NCBI GenBank assembly: GCA_964464435.1
Contig: CAYXGE010000030.1
Coordinates: 1 to 20,318 of the forward strand
Length of the DNA stretch: 20,318 nucleotides
Reading direction: 5' to 3'
DNA from: CAYXGE01 sp964464435
Lineage (GTDB): Bacteria; Pseudomonadota; Gammaproteobacteria; Burkholderiales; Methylophilaceae
A model generated the notes under the pieces. It was not told where the DNA came from, ran no database searches, and was given only the letters and a program-made list of their open reading frames with translations. Shown here piece by piece: positions 1 to 8,594 of the stretch (the stretch's first letter is position 1; the number at the start of each line of letters is the position of its first letter). The position numbers and the translations under genes are program-made.

Positions 1-46
1 TTCCACCAAGGTTTTTTACTTGATGATTTGCTGCCTGCTGGGCTAG

Positions 47-598
47 CTACTTTCCCGTTTCGGCGGCCTTTTTCAAGCTTGCAAAGCCAGCATCAAAAAA
101 CTCATTAATCGCTTTGGTTGCGGCATCATCATTTTGTTCTGGTTTAGGAATATTTGATGAGTCAGCACGTGTATAGCTACCTTTTACGGTAACTACAGAT
201 TCACCAGCAGAAGGGCCAGCAGTCACTGAAATTGTTGGATAAAAGTTTGAAAATTGTAAGGTACTTTTTTCAAGAATATATTCATATTTTAGGCGCATAC
301 TTGCGTCATCTGCTGAACGTAATTTTTCATACATTTGACCGCCGCCTTTAAGTTTTACTGTGCGATAAGTTGCATCTTCACCGTTTTCATCTTTTTTAGT
401 TTCTACGGTCACAGATTCTACGCTGGCGTGCCATGCTTGCTCATTAGCAAAGTCTTTAACTAGCGCCCACACTTTAGCTGGCGCAGCTTTAATGTTAACT
501 GACTTTTCAAATCTTAATGCAGCCGCACCATGAGCTTGTGCTAAGTGTGGCATTAAAGTAACTAAACTAATGGCGATGAGGCCTAATATTTTTCTCAT
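47..598 (-). CDS. mxaD: MxaD-like periplasmic SRPBCC protein
   Basis: A 183-residue exported protein. Residues 1-22 form a signal peptide (MRK n-region, hydrophobic core, LAQA then HG at the likely cleavage site), so it should act in the periplasm. The rest resembles the SRPBCC/START-like fold: strand EKSVNIKAAPAKVWALV near residue 31, a tryptophan-histidine pair near 56, then alternating strands and a C-terminal helix. MxaD of methylotrophs is an exported SRPBCC protein of this length, reported to help methanol dehydrogenase interact with its cytochrome. The start is supported by an AGGAG Shine-Dalgarno at 607-611, eight bases upstream. The YVTN propeller gene lies upstream on the same strand, 149 bases away, which fits a role in PQQ-dependent oxidation. 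The export signal and fold are fairly clear; the MxaD name is an inference, and no dehydrogenase gene is visible in the window. Confidence 0.68.
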   Translation of the reverse strand: MRKILGLIAISLVTLMPHLAQAHGAAALRFEKSVNIKAAPAKVWALVKDFANEQAWHASVESVTVETKKDENGEDATYRTVKLKGGGQMYEKLRSADDASMRLKYEYILEKSTLQFSNFYPTISVTAGPSAGESVVTVKGSYTRADSSNIPKPEQNDDAATKAINEFFDAGFASLKKAAETGK

Positions 599-747
599 TG
601 AATTTTCTCCTGAAATAACGCTAAAACAAATAAACTAAAAAAATGAACACGTGACTTTACCTAAAAAAGCAATCTTTGGCGACTATTTCATAGGCTTTCC
701 TCTAAAAATCTTAAGACTAATGGCGAATGACTAAGCATATTTACTCA

Positions 748-1734
748 CTATTTTTGTTCAAGTATAAATTGACCAAACGAACGACACAGCTTTTCGCTGA
801 CAATGGTATGGATTACTTTGTTGGTTTTTGCATCAATGATGCTCACATTGTCTGAGCCCCAGTTGGCAACAATCACTTGCTGGCTCGCTTTGTCGTAATC
901 AATCCCTTCTGGAAACTCGCCCACCATAATGGTTTTTACTGTTTTCTTTGTGGTGGCATCAATCACAGAAACGCTTTCAGCATGGTTATTGGTCACATAA
1001 AGCCATTGTCCATCTGGGCTTATGGCTACTCCATAAGGGTGCTGGCCTGTTTTAATGGTATCAGTTTGATAGTTGGTCGTATTAATCAAGGTGAGCGTAT
1101 TACTCACTACATTGACTACAAACACAGTTTTTTTATCAGGGCTGAGTGTGAGTGCGAACGGATGTATCCCAACTGGCACGGTGGTAATAGTGTTGAGGGT
1201 AGCAACATCGACCACAGTAACGTTGTCACTATCTCGGTTAGCAATAAACAGCGTTTTGTTGTCTGCGCTAAGCACCATGCCGGATGGCGTTTTGCCAGCT
1301 TTAAACGCACGTTGTTTGCTAGGGTGGTTTGTATCAATAGCCAACACTTGTGCACCTTCCCAATCGGCTGCAAATAAGGTTTTTCCGTCACTGGTTACAG
1401 CAATCCCTACAGGCTGAATATTGACAGGGATTTCTTGTATGACTGTTTGTGTTTTACTGTTGATGACCGAGATGGTTTGACTATTTGCGTTAGAGATATA
1501 TACCCTATGCTGTGCTGAGGCAATCGCAACTCCGACAGGCGCTTTACCCATGGGTATAGTATGCGTAATTTTTTTTGTGCCAATATCGATTACAGATACC
1601 GTGTTCGCACCTTGGTTGGTAATGTAAGCCAAGTTACCTGCAAAAGACGATAATGCAAATCCATTAGCGATGATAAATGCACTTAAAAGGCTTATCCAAC
1701 TAGGAATTTTGGTAAACAAACGGGGTCTGTGCAT
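748..1734 (-). CDS. Exported YVTN/YncE-type seven-repeat beta-propeller protein
   Basis: A predicted periplasmic beta-propeller of 328 residues. I chose the ATG at 1734 because it places a signal peptide at the N-terminus (MHRPRLFTK, hydrophobic core, cleavage near SSFAG-N). A TTG at 1806 would add 24 residues ahead of the signal and is less likely. Neither start has a strong Shine-Dalgarno. Seven repeats of about 42 residues follow, each with a YVTN-like strand and a VSVID-type strand: YITN, YISN, FAAD, FIAN, FVVN, YVTN and IVAN, each followed by a V/I-x-V-I-D/N strand and a P-x-G turn. About 17 residues beyond the last blade are unassigned. Relatives of this family are often found next to PQQ-dependent alcohol dehydrogenases, and the neighbouring MxaD-like gene agrees. 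Ligand and exact function cannot be read from the sequence. Confidence 0.85.
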   Translation of the reverse strand: MHRPRLFTKIPSWISLLSAFIIANGFALSSFAGNLAYITNQGANTVSVIDIGTKKITHTIPMGKAPVGVAIASAQHRVYISNANSQTISVINSKTQTVIQEIPVNIQPVGIAVTSDGKTLFAADWEGAQVLAIDTNHPSKQRAFKAGKTPSGMVLSADNKTLFIANRDSDNVTVVDVATLNTITTVPVGIHPFALTLSPDKKTVFVVNVVSNTLTLINTTNYQTDTIKTGQHPYGVAISPDGQWLYVTNNHAESVSVIDATTKKTVKTIMVGEFPEGIDYDKASQQVIVANWGSDNVSIIDAKTNKVIHTIVSEKLCRSFGQFILEQK

Positions 1735-1911
1735 TAAGATATTCTTTAAGTAGATAGGATAAAAACGTATTAAAAGGTTGTAGGTTGACGTGCAAAAGTG
1801 AAGCAAAATTATACGTAAAAAAGATTAGCATAGATTTATGCCTCAATGCCTGCTTTCAATATTATTGGAAATGTGAAAAAATGACATCAATTATTTAATG
1901 TAGTAAATATC

Positions 1912-2430
1912 ATGATTGATCGAGATGGATATAGACCTAATGTGGGCATTATTTTATGTAATGTGCACAATCAGGTGTTTTGGGGAAAGCGTGTGCGCGA
2001 GCATTCTTGGCAGTTTCCGCAAGGTGGCATTAAGCATGGCGAAACGCCAGAACAAGCAATGTACCGCGAGTTGATGGAAGAGGTAGGCTTAAAGCCAGAA
2101 CACGTTAAAATTATTGCCCGTACACGAGATTGGTTACGTTACGACGTGCCTAATCATTGGGTTAAACGTGAATGGCGTGGTAGCTATCGCGGGCAGAAAC
2201 AGATTTGGTTTTTATTGCGTTTAATTGGCCGAGACTCAGATGTATCCTTACGTGCAAGCGCTCACCCAGAGTTTGATGCATGGCGCTGGAATGAGTATTG
2301 GGTGCCCTTAGAAACAGTGATTGAATTTAAGCGTGAGGTGTATAAGTCAGCACTAAATGAGTTGGCACCGCACCTTTCAACAGCAGAGCGCAAGCGCCCA
2401 CGTAGCCATTCTGATACTACCGCTGTTTAG
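1912..2430 (+). CDS. rppH: RNA pyrophosphohydrolase RppH
   Basis: A 172-residue cytoplasmic Nudix hydrolase that removes pyrophosphate from the 5' triphosphate end of mRNA and so starts 5'-end-dependent decay. The start MIDRDGYRPNVGIIL and the WQFPQGGI segment are hallmarks of the RppH branch. The Nudix box spans residues 39-61, with G39, E44, R52, E53, E56, E57 and G59 matching GX5EX7REUXEEXGU. The length is close to the E. coli enzyme (176 residues). The C-terminal tail after about residue 155 is basic and serine-rich. No strong Shine-Dalgarno precedes the ATG. The stop overlaps the stop of the convergent psd gene by four bases, leaving no intergenic terminator between them. Confidence 0.94.
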   Translation: MIDRDGYRPNVGIILCNVHNQVFWGKRVREHSWQFPQGGIKHGETPEQAMYRELMEEVGLKPEHVKIIARTRDWLRYDVPNHWVKREWRGSYRGQKQIWFLLRLIGRDSDVSLRASAHPEFDAWRWNEYWVPLETVIEFKREVYKSALNELAPHLSTAERKRPRSHSDTTAV

Positions 2431-3269
2431 CGAGTGCCCATCATCTCACCTAGGTTGATAGGTTTGCTGGCTTGCCAATGATCATTAAATTTAATAGTGT
2501 TATTTGGAAACAGCATCACAACGGTTGACCCCAGTAAAAATCTACCCATTTCTTCGCCCTGCTGAAGGTGGATGTTTTGCTGGGCGTAACTCCATGTTTT
2601 AATGTTTTTACTGCGCGGTGGATTGACAACGCCATGCCACACGGTAGCCATGCTACCCACTATGGTTGCACCTACCAAAATCATGACAAACTTGCCTATA
2701 TCGCCTTCAAATTCACAAATCACACGCTCATTTCTAGCAAATAAACCCGGCACACCTTCAGCTGTGGTTGGGTTGACCGAAAATAAATCGCCTGGCACAT
2801 AGGTCATGCTAAGTAGGTGACCATGACATGGCATATGAATGCGATGATAATCTTTTGGGCTTAAATACAGCGTTGCAAAATGCCCATGTTCAAATTGATT
2901 TGCAAGGCTCTGATTACCGGCCAACATTGCGAGCGTTGAGTATTGGTGCCCCTTGGCTTGAAAAATTTGGTCTTTTTCAATGTCGCCAAATTGACTAATA
3001 GCACCATCTACAGGGCAAATGTAATCGGCTTGCGCTAAAGGACGAACATCAGATTTGAGTGGTCTTGTAAAAAATTCATTAAATGTAGTGTAAGCAGAAG
3101 GGTTAGATTGTTCAGCCTCTGCCATATTGACTTGGTAACGTTTAATAAACCACTCAATGATTACTGTAGTTAATGCACCTGCTTGTTTATTGGCAAGCTT
3201 TCCAGCTAACATGGTAATGAGATGTTTTGGTAACCAATACTGTAAACAAACGGCGAATTTTTTTGACAC
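2427..3269 (-). CDS. psd: Phosphatidylserine decarboxylase proenzyme
   Basis: Converts phosphatidylserine to phosphatidylethanolamine at the inner membrane. The 280-residue proenzyme should self-cleave into beta and alpha chains, the new alpha N-terminus becoming the pyruvoyl cofactor. The cleavage motif LGST is at residues 246-249, with S248 as the predicted pyruvoyl serine. The other triad residues are visible as D88 in CPVDGAISQ and H145 in YHRIH. The YTTFNEFFTRPL and PGDLFSVN segments are also typical of the family. It is shorter than E. coli Psd because it lacks the long C-terminal tail. Translation starts at GTG, supported by AAGGGA at 3277-3282 with a 7-base spacer. In many betaproteobacteria psd follows ilvC, as here. 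The ilvC terminator lies only about 31 bases before this start, so psd expression depends on readthrough or on a promoter overlapping that hairpin. Confidence 0.95.
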   Translation of the reverse strand: MSKKFAVCLQYWLPKHLITMLAGKLANKQAGALTTVIIEWFIKRYQVNMAEAEQSNPSAYTTFNEFFTRPLKSDVRPLAQADYICPVDGAISQFGDIEKDQIFQAKGHQYSTLAMLAGNQSLANQFEHGHFATLYLSPKDYHRIHMPCHGHLLSMTYVPGDLFSVNPTTAEGVPGLFARNERVICEFEGDIGKFVMILVGATIVGSMATVWHGVVNPPRSKNIKTWSYAQQNIHLQQGEEMGRFLLGSTVVMLFPNNTIKFNDHWQASKPINLGEMMGTR

Positions 3270-3300
3270 GATAGCGTCCCTTTTTGAGCTTAATAAATTA

Positions 3301-3330
3301 AAAGGGTAAGGCCACTAAGCCTTACCCTTT
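3301..3330 (-). terminator. Rho-independent terminator after ilvC
   Basis: Perfect 12-bp stem AAAGGGTAAGGC/GCCTTACCCTTT (arms 3301-3312 and 3319-3330) with a 6-base loop. On the minus strand it is followed by TTTTAATTTATT, an interrupted U-tract. It lies 27 bases after the ilvC stop codon and about 31 bases before the psd start, so it should end or attenuate the ilvBNC transcript. Confidence 0.82.
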
Positions 3331-3357
3331 AGTATTGCATTACTGATGATAAAACAA

Positions 3358-4374
3358 TTAGTTTTTAGATTGGTCAACTAATTTGTTTTTAGCAATCCAA
3401 GGCATCATGGCACGCAATTGGTTACCCACTTGCTCAATTGGGTGGGCTGCATTTAAACGACGACGCGCTACCATTTCTGGGTAATTAGTGCGGCCTTCTA
3501 AAATAAATTGTTTAGCGTAACTACCATTTTGAATATTAGCTAAGCACTCTTTCATTGCAGCACGGGCTTGGTCGCTAATCACGCGTGGGCCTGTTACGTA
3601 TTCACCATACTCAGCATTGTTTGAGATTGAGTAGTTCATATTGGCAATGCCACCTTCGTACATCAAGTCCACAATCAATTTTAACTCATGCAAGCACTCA
3701 AAGTATGCCATTTCAGGGGCATAGCCAGCTTCTGTGAGGGTTTCAAAACCTGCTTTTACTAACTCAACAGCGCCACCACAGAGTACGGCTTGTTCGCCAA
3801 ATAAGTCAGTTTCAGTTTCTTCGCGGAAGTTAGTTTCAATCACACCACCTTTAGTACCGCCATTAGCTGCAGCATAAGATAAGGCAATTTCTTTAGCTTT
3901 GCCTGAGGTATCTTGGTAAACCGCGATTAGTGTTGGTACACCACCACCTTTGAGGTATTCAGAACGTACAGTATGGCCAGGGCCTTTTGGTGCAATCATA
4001 ATGACATCTAAATCTGCACGTGGCACGATTTGGTTGTAGTGAATGTTAAAGCCGTGGGCAAATGCGACTGCGGCACCTTTTTTAAGGTTAGGCGCAACTT
4101 CAGCTGCGTAAATACCTGCCATTGTTTCATCTGGTAGTAATACCATGACAACGTCAGCACCATCAACTGCAGCTGCAATTTCAAGGGTTTTATGTCCAGC
4201 ACCTTCCGCTTTTGCCCAAGAACCGCCGCCTTTACGAAGACCAATGGTCACATCTACACCGCTATCGCGCAAGTTAGCTGCATGGGCATGACCTTGTGAA
4301 CCGTAACCAACAATGGTCACTTTTTTACCTTTGATAATGCCTAAGTCTGCGTCTTTGTCGTAATAAACTTTCAT
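3358..4374 (-). CDS. ilvC: Ketol-acid reductoisomerase, class I
   Basis: Second common enzyme of isoleucine and valine synthesis: Mg-dependent alkyl migration of acetolactate or acetohydroxybutyrate, then NADPH reduction. Its 338 residues are the normal class I length. The Rossmann domain fills about residues 1-182, with the dinucleotide motif GYGSQGHAHAANLRDSG at 23-39 and a basic NADPH-preferring loop RKGGGSW at 47-53. H107 lies in AFAHGFNIHY. The knotted C-terminal domain carries the metal ligands D190 and E194 (TDLFGEQ) and E226 and E230 (YFECLHE). The ATG at 4374 has AAAGG at 4381-4385, six bases upstream. It is the last gene of ilvB-ilvN-ilvC, 43 bases after ilvN. No unusual residue was noticed. 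Confidence 0.98.
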   Translation of the reverse strand: MKVYYDKDADLGIIKGKKVTIVGYGSQGHAHAANLRDSGVDVTIGLRKGGGSWAKAEGAGHKTLEIAAAVDGADVVMVLLPDETMAGIYAAEVAPNLKKGAAVAFAHGFNIHYNQIVPRADLDVIMIAPKGPGHTVRSEYLKGGGVPTLIAVYQDTSGKAKEIALSYAAANGGTKGGVIETNFREETETDLFGEQAVLCGGAVELVKAGFETLTEAGYAPEMAYFECLHELKLIVDLMYEGGIANMNYSISNNAEYGEYVTGPRVISDQARAAMKECLANIQNGSYAKQFILEGRTNYPEMVARRRLNAAHPIEQVGNQLRAMMPWIAKNKLVDQSKN

Positions 4375-4417
4375 TTTCTACCTTTATTTACCTTTCAATA
4401 CAATGCTTTAATATCAA

Positions 4418-4909
4418 TTAAATTTTTAAAATTCTGTCGCCACGACCAATGCCAGAAGCCCCTGTACGGACTGTTTCCAAAATCGCCGTTTTATCCAGCG
4501 CTTCTAAAAAAGCATCTAGCTTAGACCCTGAACCGGTGAGCTCGATGGTATAGCTATTGTCTGCAACATCAATAATTCGTCCACGAAAAATATCACTGAG
4601 TCGTTTCATTTCTTCGCGGAAATGCCCCGTCGCTTTTACTTTTACTAACATGAGTTCGCGCTCAATAAAACGACCGTCATTGAGGTCTAACACTTTAACA
4701 ACATCAATCAGCTTGTTAAGTTGCTTGATGATTTGTTCAATCACTTCATCTGAACCAGAAGTAACAATGGTCATGCGTGACAAGGTTGCATCTTCAGTTG
4801 GTGCTACGGTGAGTGACTCAATGTTGTAGGCACGTGCCGAAAACAAACCAGCTACGCGTGATAAAGCGCCAGCCTCATTTTCCATGAGAAGAGAAATAAT
4901 GTGTTTCAT
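4418..4909 (-). CDS. ilvN: Acetolactate synthase small (regulatory) subunit
   Basis: Regulatory partner of IlvB: it stimulates the catalytic subunit and confers feedback inhibition by valine. The 163 residues show an N-terminal ACT domain (about 3-75) with N11, G14 and N29 in ENEAGALSR and RAYNIESL, the region that binds valine in this family, then the conserved C-terminal domain from about residue 82 (ERELMLVKVKA, then FRGRIIDVADNSYTIELTG). This matches the longer IlvH-type subunit. Its ATG overlaps the ilvB stop as TAATG, and a strong GGGGAG at 4915-4920 lies five bases upstream, so translation of both subunits should be coupled and their ratio held steady. Confidence 0.97.
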   Translation of the reverse strand: MKHIISLLMENEAGALSRVAGLFSARAYNIESLTVAPTEDATLSRMTIVTSGSDEVIEQIIKQLNKLIDVVKVLDLNDGRFIERELMLVKVKATGHFREEMKRLSDIFRGRIIDVADNSYTIELTGSGSKLDAFLEALDKTAILETVRTGASGIGRGDRILKI

Positions 4910-6687
4910 TACAGCTCCCCTCTGGTTTCTTCATCGTCTTTGCCTTCATTGCCTAAAATCATTTCGGCTAAGCCTTTACCATTGGGCACCATTGGAAATA
5001 CGTTTTCCTTTTGGTCAGTCAAGAAATTCATAAATACGAAACGGTCTTTCATGTTAAATGCATCAGTAAGCGCGCCTTCAACATCCGCTGGATTTTCAAT
5101 GTTCATGCCTACATGACCATAGGACTCTGCTAACTTAACAAAGTCTGGCAGACTATCCATATATGACTCTGAATAGCGGTTCTCGTAGAAGAACTCTTGC
5201 CATTGACGCACCATGCCTAAATAGCGATTGTTTAGCAAAATAACTTTGATAGGCAGATGGAACTGGTGGCAGGTTGAAAGCTCTTGAATATTCATTTGAA
5301 TACTGCCCTCACCTGTGACACAAGCCACTTGCGCTTTAGGATCAGCCAATTGACACCCCATCGCATAAGGCAAGCCAACGCCCATCGTACCTAAGCCGCC
5401 AGAATTAATCCAACGACGCGGTTTATCAAACTTATAATATTGCGCTGCCCACATTTGGTGTTGCCCAACGTCTGAAGTGACATAGGCATCGCCTTTGGTG
5501 ACTTCCCACAATTTCTGAATCACGTATTGCGGTTTAATGATGTTGCTATCACCCATGCTAAAAGCGAGTGAATCTTTTTGACGCCAAGCATCAATTTGCG
5601 CCCACCAAGCAGCCAGCACTTTGGCATCTGGCTTTTTAGGCTCTTGCGCTAAGAGCTGATTCATTTCTGCCAATACAGACTGTACATGCCCAACAATAGG
5701 TACATCGACTTTAACGCGTTTTGAAATGGACGATGGGTCTACGTCAATATGAATAATGGTACGCGGCACACTTAAAAAGTTGGCAGGATTGCCAATCACA
5801 CGGTCATCAAACCTTGCGCCAACCGCAAACACTAAGTCACAAGCTTGCATGGCATTATTGGCTTCATACGTGCCGTGCATGCCCAACATGCCCAAGAATT
5901 GTTTATCAGAAGCTGGAAAGCCCCCTAGCCCCATGAGCGTATTGGTGACTGGGTAACCTAACGCTCTAGCAAGCTTAACTAGCTCGTTAGCCGCATCTCC
6001 CAACACCAAACCACCACCAGTATAAATAATGGGTCGTTTTGCTTCTAGTAAAAGTTTTAGCGCTTTTTTAATTTGACCGCTATGGCCTTTTAGCACAGGC
6101 GTATAAGAGCGAAGCTCAATGGATTTTGGATAATCAAACTCCGCCATTTCAGCTGTAATGTCTTTAGGAATATCGACCACAACGGGGCCAGGGCGACCAC
6201 TTGAAGCGATATAAAATGCTTTTTTAATGGTTTTTGCAATGTCTTTGACATCTTTTACCAAGAAGTTATGCTTAACACATGGACGTGTAACACCTACCAT
6301 GTCCACTTCTTGGAAAGCATCCATGCCAATGGCCGGAACGGGGACTTGGCCGCTAATCACTACTAAGGGAATAGAATCCATGTAGGCGGTTGCAATGCCG
6401 GTAACCGCATTAGTAGCGCCTGGACCAGAGGTCACTAATGCCACGCCTACTTCGCCAGTTGCGCGTGAAAATGCGTCCGCAGCATGCACAGCAGCTTGCT
6501 CATGACGCACTAAAATATGTTTAAATTTATCTTGTTTGAACAATGCATCGTAGATATGCAATACCGCACCGCCTGGATAGCCAAAAACGAATTTAACGTT
6601 TTCTTCTTGCAAGCAACGAATTACAATATCTGCACCCGTTAATACAGGATTTGATTGTTTTGTTGTTGGTTTAGGACTGTCTTCCAT
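4909..6687 (-). CDS. ilvB: Acetolactate synthase large (catalytic) subunit
   Basis: Thiamine-diphosphate and FAD enzyme that condenses pyruvate with pyruvate or 2-oxobutyrate, the committed step of branched-chain amino acid synthesis. The 592 residues show the three usual domains: pyrimidine-binding (about 18-185) with the FGYPGGAVLHIYDAL signature and catalytic E63 in RHEQAAVHAA; a central FAD-binding domain (about 205-345); and pyrophosphate-binding (about 395-555) with T-GEGS at 458-462 and NN at 486-487. The motif has GEG where E. coli has GDG, a variant known in related proteobacteria. Residues 1-15 are a short variable extension. First gene of ilvBNC. The ATG has only a weak Shine-Dalgarno. 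The 122-base leader contains no ATG on this strand, so no leader-peptide attenuator is evident. Confidence 0.97.
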   Translation of the reverse strand: MEDSPKPTTKQSNPVLTGADIVIRCLQEENVKFVFGYPGGAVLHIYDALFKQDKFKHILVRHEQAAVHAADAFSRATGEVGVALVTSGPGATNAVTGIATAYMDSIPLVVISGQVPVPAIGMDAFQEVDMVGVTRPCVKHNFLVKDVKDIAKTIKKAFYIASSGRPGPVVVDIPKDITAEMAEFDYPKSIELRSYTPVLKGHSGQIKKALKLLLEAKRPIIYTGGGLVLGDAANELVKLARALGYPVTNTLMGLGGFPASDKQFLGMLGMHGTYEANNAMQACDLVFAVGARFDDRVIGNPANFLSVPRTIIHIDVDPSSISKRVKVDVPIVGHVQSVLAEMNQLLAQEPKKPDAKVLAAWWAQIDAWRQKDSLAFSMGDSNIIKPQYVIQKLWEVTKGDAYVTSDVGQHQMWAAQYYKFDKPRRWINSGGLGTMGVGLPYAMGCQLADPKAQVACVTGEGSIQMNIQELSTCHQFHLPIKVILLNNRYLGMVRQWQEFFYENRYSESYMDSLPDFVKLAESYGHVGMNIENPADVEGALTDAFNMKDRFVFMNFLTDQKENVFPMVPNGKGLAEMILGNEGKDDEETRGEL

Positions 6688-6724
6688 AAAAATGACTTAT
6701 TTCACGCCAATAGTTGAACCCTAA

Positions 6725-6753
6725 ACCTTAACCGTTTAGCACGATTTGGTCAA
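6725..6753 (-). promoter_or_regulatory. Candidate sigma70-like promoter for ilvBNC
   Basis: On the minus strand, TTGACC (6748-6753) matches the -35 consensus at 5 of 6 positions. It is followed after 17 bases by TAAGGT (6725-6730), a poor -10 (3 of 6). A small dyad CTAAAC...GTTTAG (6721-6739) overlaps the -10. Spacing and position suit ilvB, but the -10 is weak. Confidence 0.3.
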
Positions 6754-6809
6754 GTTTAAGGGGCTTGATTTTAGAGAATTATTTAGTAGAACTTTATAAA
6801 ACGGTCTCT

Positions 6810-8594
6810 TTAATATTGATTTAATAAAGGTGCAACTTTTAACACCTCTTCAATGGTGGTCACGCCTTCTATGATTTTTTCAACGCCATTAATCATTAGC
6901 GGCTTCATGCCTTCAGCAAACGCTTGTTTTTTGAGTGCGTTTAAGTCCGTAGTTTGCGTAATAAATTGCTGAATTTTTGGACTGATATTGAGCATTTCAT
7001 AAATGCCTACTCGACCTCGATAGCCTGTCATACGACACTCTAAGCAACCTACAGCACTATATATTTTAGCTGGTTTTTCAATTTTCCACCCTGCCGTCAT
7101 GGCGTCCCAATTAGCGTCATCAAAGGTGGTTTCTTCTTTACAATGGGGGCACAATGTACGCACTAAGCGCTGCGCCATAATGCCCAGCAAGGTGGAGTTA
7201 ATCAGATAAGAAGGCGCATCTAAATCTAGCAAGCGCGTAACAGCTGAAGGTGAGTCATTCGTGTGCAATGTAGAAAGCACTAAATGGCCAGTCAACGCAG
7301 CTTGAATCGCCATTTCTGCAGTTTCGCCATCGCGAATTTCACCTACCATGATAATGTCTGGGTCTTGCCGTAGCAAGGTTCTAATGCCGTCTGAAAAGTT
7401 AAGGTCAATATTTTTTTGCACTTGCATTTGGTTAAACGATGGCTCAACCATTTCAATCGGGTCTTCCACCGTGCATACATTAACCTGCTCTGTTGCTAAG
7501 GTTTTAAGTGTGGTGTACAGCGTAGTTGTTTTACCAGAGCCAGTTGGGCCTGTGACTAAAATAATGCCATTGGGGTTGGATGTCCATGAACGCCATAGTG
7601 CATCTTGTTTTTTTGAAAAGCCAAGTTGAATAAAATCCTTGACCAAGTTTTCAGGTGAAAAAATCCGCATGACCAATTTCTCACCAAAAGCTGTAGGCAT
7701 TGTAGAAAGTCTAAGTTCAACTTCTAAGCCTTCAGCAGTGAGTGTTTTAATTCGACCATCTTGTGGACGACGCTTTTCTACCATATCCATACGTCCCAGC
7801 AGTTTAATTCGGCTCGTAATGGCGTTCATAATCGTCGTCGGCAGTTGATAAACTTGGTGCAGTACCCCGTCAATTCTAAAGCGCAACAAACCCACACCAC
7901 GTCTTGGCTCAAGATGAATATCGCTGGCGCGTTGTTCAAACGCGTATTTAAATAGCCAATCCACAATATTCACTACATGTTGTTCATTAGCATCTAAATT
8001 TTTATTTTTACCAAGTTCTACTAGCTGCTCTAAGTTTTGCACGCCAATAATTTGTCCTTCTTTGGCAATGGCGGCAGAACTAATCGAGTTTGCTAAATCA
8101 AATATTTCAGGAAGGTAACGATTAATTTCAAGTGGATTGGCTACAACGAGTTTAATTTTAAGATTAAGCGCGCGCTCTAAGTCTGGAATCCATTCGGTGT
8201 AAAAGGGTTCAGCTGTGGCAAAAATTGCCTCTTTACCTTTTACTCTAACGGGCATTATTTTCAGACGTTCTGCATAGGCTTTTGAGATAACTTGCGCTAC
8301 AGAGCCAAAATCTAACTTGAGTGGGTCTATGTTAAAGTGATCAACGCCTGCCTTTTCAGCCAGCCATTTGCTCAATGCTTCAACGGTTAATGGCTTACTT
8401 GGATCTCTTAAATTTTTCCATTTTTGCTCGCCTATCACCACGAGTGGGTGCATTTTAGAGCTATCCATTTTACGGTCGTTGTATAGTTTTTCTGCACTCG
8501 GTTTATCAACAATGCCGTCATTAACCAACATGCGAAGTGAATCGCCAAGCGTTAGGCGACCCTCAATTTTTAGTGTAGCGCTTGTTTTTGACAT
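6810..8594 (-). CDS. GspE/PilB-family secretion or pilus assembly ATPase
   Basis: Hexameric traffic ATPase of the type II secretion/type IV pilus class, 594 residues, cytoplasmic. An N-terminal MshEN/GspE-N-like region covers about 15-170. The ATPase core follows with Walker A GPTGSGKT at 349-356, Asp box VEDPIE at 376-381, Walker B IIMVGEIRD at 414-422 and His box TGHLVLSTLHTN at 435-446. A tetracysteine zinc site is formed by CPHC (482-485) and CLEC (517-520). All catalytic features look intact. Its ATG overlaps the nadC stop (TAATG), with AAGGA at 8604-8608, so it is co-translated with nadC. No pilin, inner-membrane platform or secretin gene is nearby, so the machine it drives cannot be named. 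The family assignment is firm; the choice between GspE and PilB is open. Confidence 0.93.
   Translation of the reverse strand: MSKTSATLKIEGRLTLGDSLRMLVNDGIVDKPSAEKLYNDRKMDSSKMHPLVVIGEQKWKNLRDPSKPLTVEALSKWLAEKAGVDHFNIDPLKLDFGSVAQVISKAYAERLKIMPVRVKGKEAIFATAEPFYTEWIPDLERALNLKIKLVVANPLEINRYLPEIFDLANSISSAAIAKEGQIIGVQNLEQLVELGKNKNLDANEQHVVNIVDWLFKYAFEQRASDIHLEPRRGVGLLRFRIDGVLHQVYQLPTTIMNAITSRIKLLGRMDMVEKRRPQDGRIKTLTAEGLEVELRLSTMPTAFGEKLVMRIFSPENLVKDFIQLGFSKKQDALWRSWTSNPNGIILVTGPTGSGKTTTLYTTLKTLATEQVNVCTVEDPIEMVEPSFNQMQVQKNIDLNFSDGIRTLLRQDPDIIMVGEIRDGETAEMAIQAALTGHLVLSTLHTNDSPSAVTRLLDLDAPSYLINSTLLGIMAQRLVRTLCPHCKEETTFDDANWDAMTAGWKIEKPAKIYSAVGCLECRMTGYRGRVGIYEMLNISPKIQQFITQTTDLNALKKQAFAEGMKPLMINGVEKIIEGVTTIEEVLKVAPLLNQY

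Noticed and set aside
1..46. Possible gene or terminator at the left edge
   Set aside because: No start codon with a site, no stable hairpin and too short to judge.
599..747. ATGAAATAG mini-frame with GAGG before it in the MxaD-like leader
   Set aside because: A two-codon frame cannot be supported as a gene or as an attenuator from sequence alone.
877..1417. Long plus-strand frames opposite the YVTN propeller gene (166 and 114 codons)
   Set aside because: They lack homology and ribosome sites; the minus-strand frame has a signal peptide and seven clear repeats. Repeat structure in the real gene keeps antisense frames open.
1807..1911. Small dyad GCATA-GATT-TATGC between the propeller gene and rppH
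   Set aside because: Only a 5-bp stem, no U-tract and not placed at a recognisable promoter.
6285..6287. GEG in place of GDG in the thiamine-diphosphate motif of IlvB as a possible defect (motif at residues 459-461)
   Set aside because: The GEGSIQMN form is known from other proteobacterial acetolactate synthases, and the catalytic Glu and NN end of the motif are intact.
6688..6809. Leader-peptide attenuator upstream of ilvBNC
   Set aside because: The minus-strand leader contains no ATG, no run of Ile/Leu/Val codons and no terminator hairpin.
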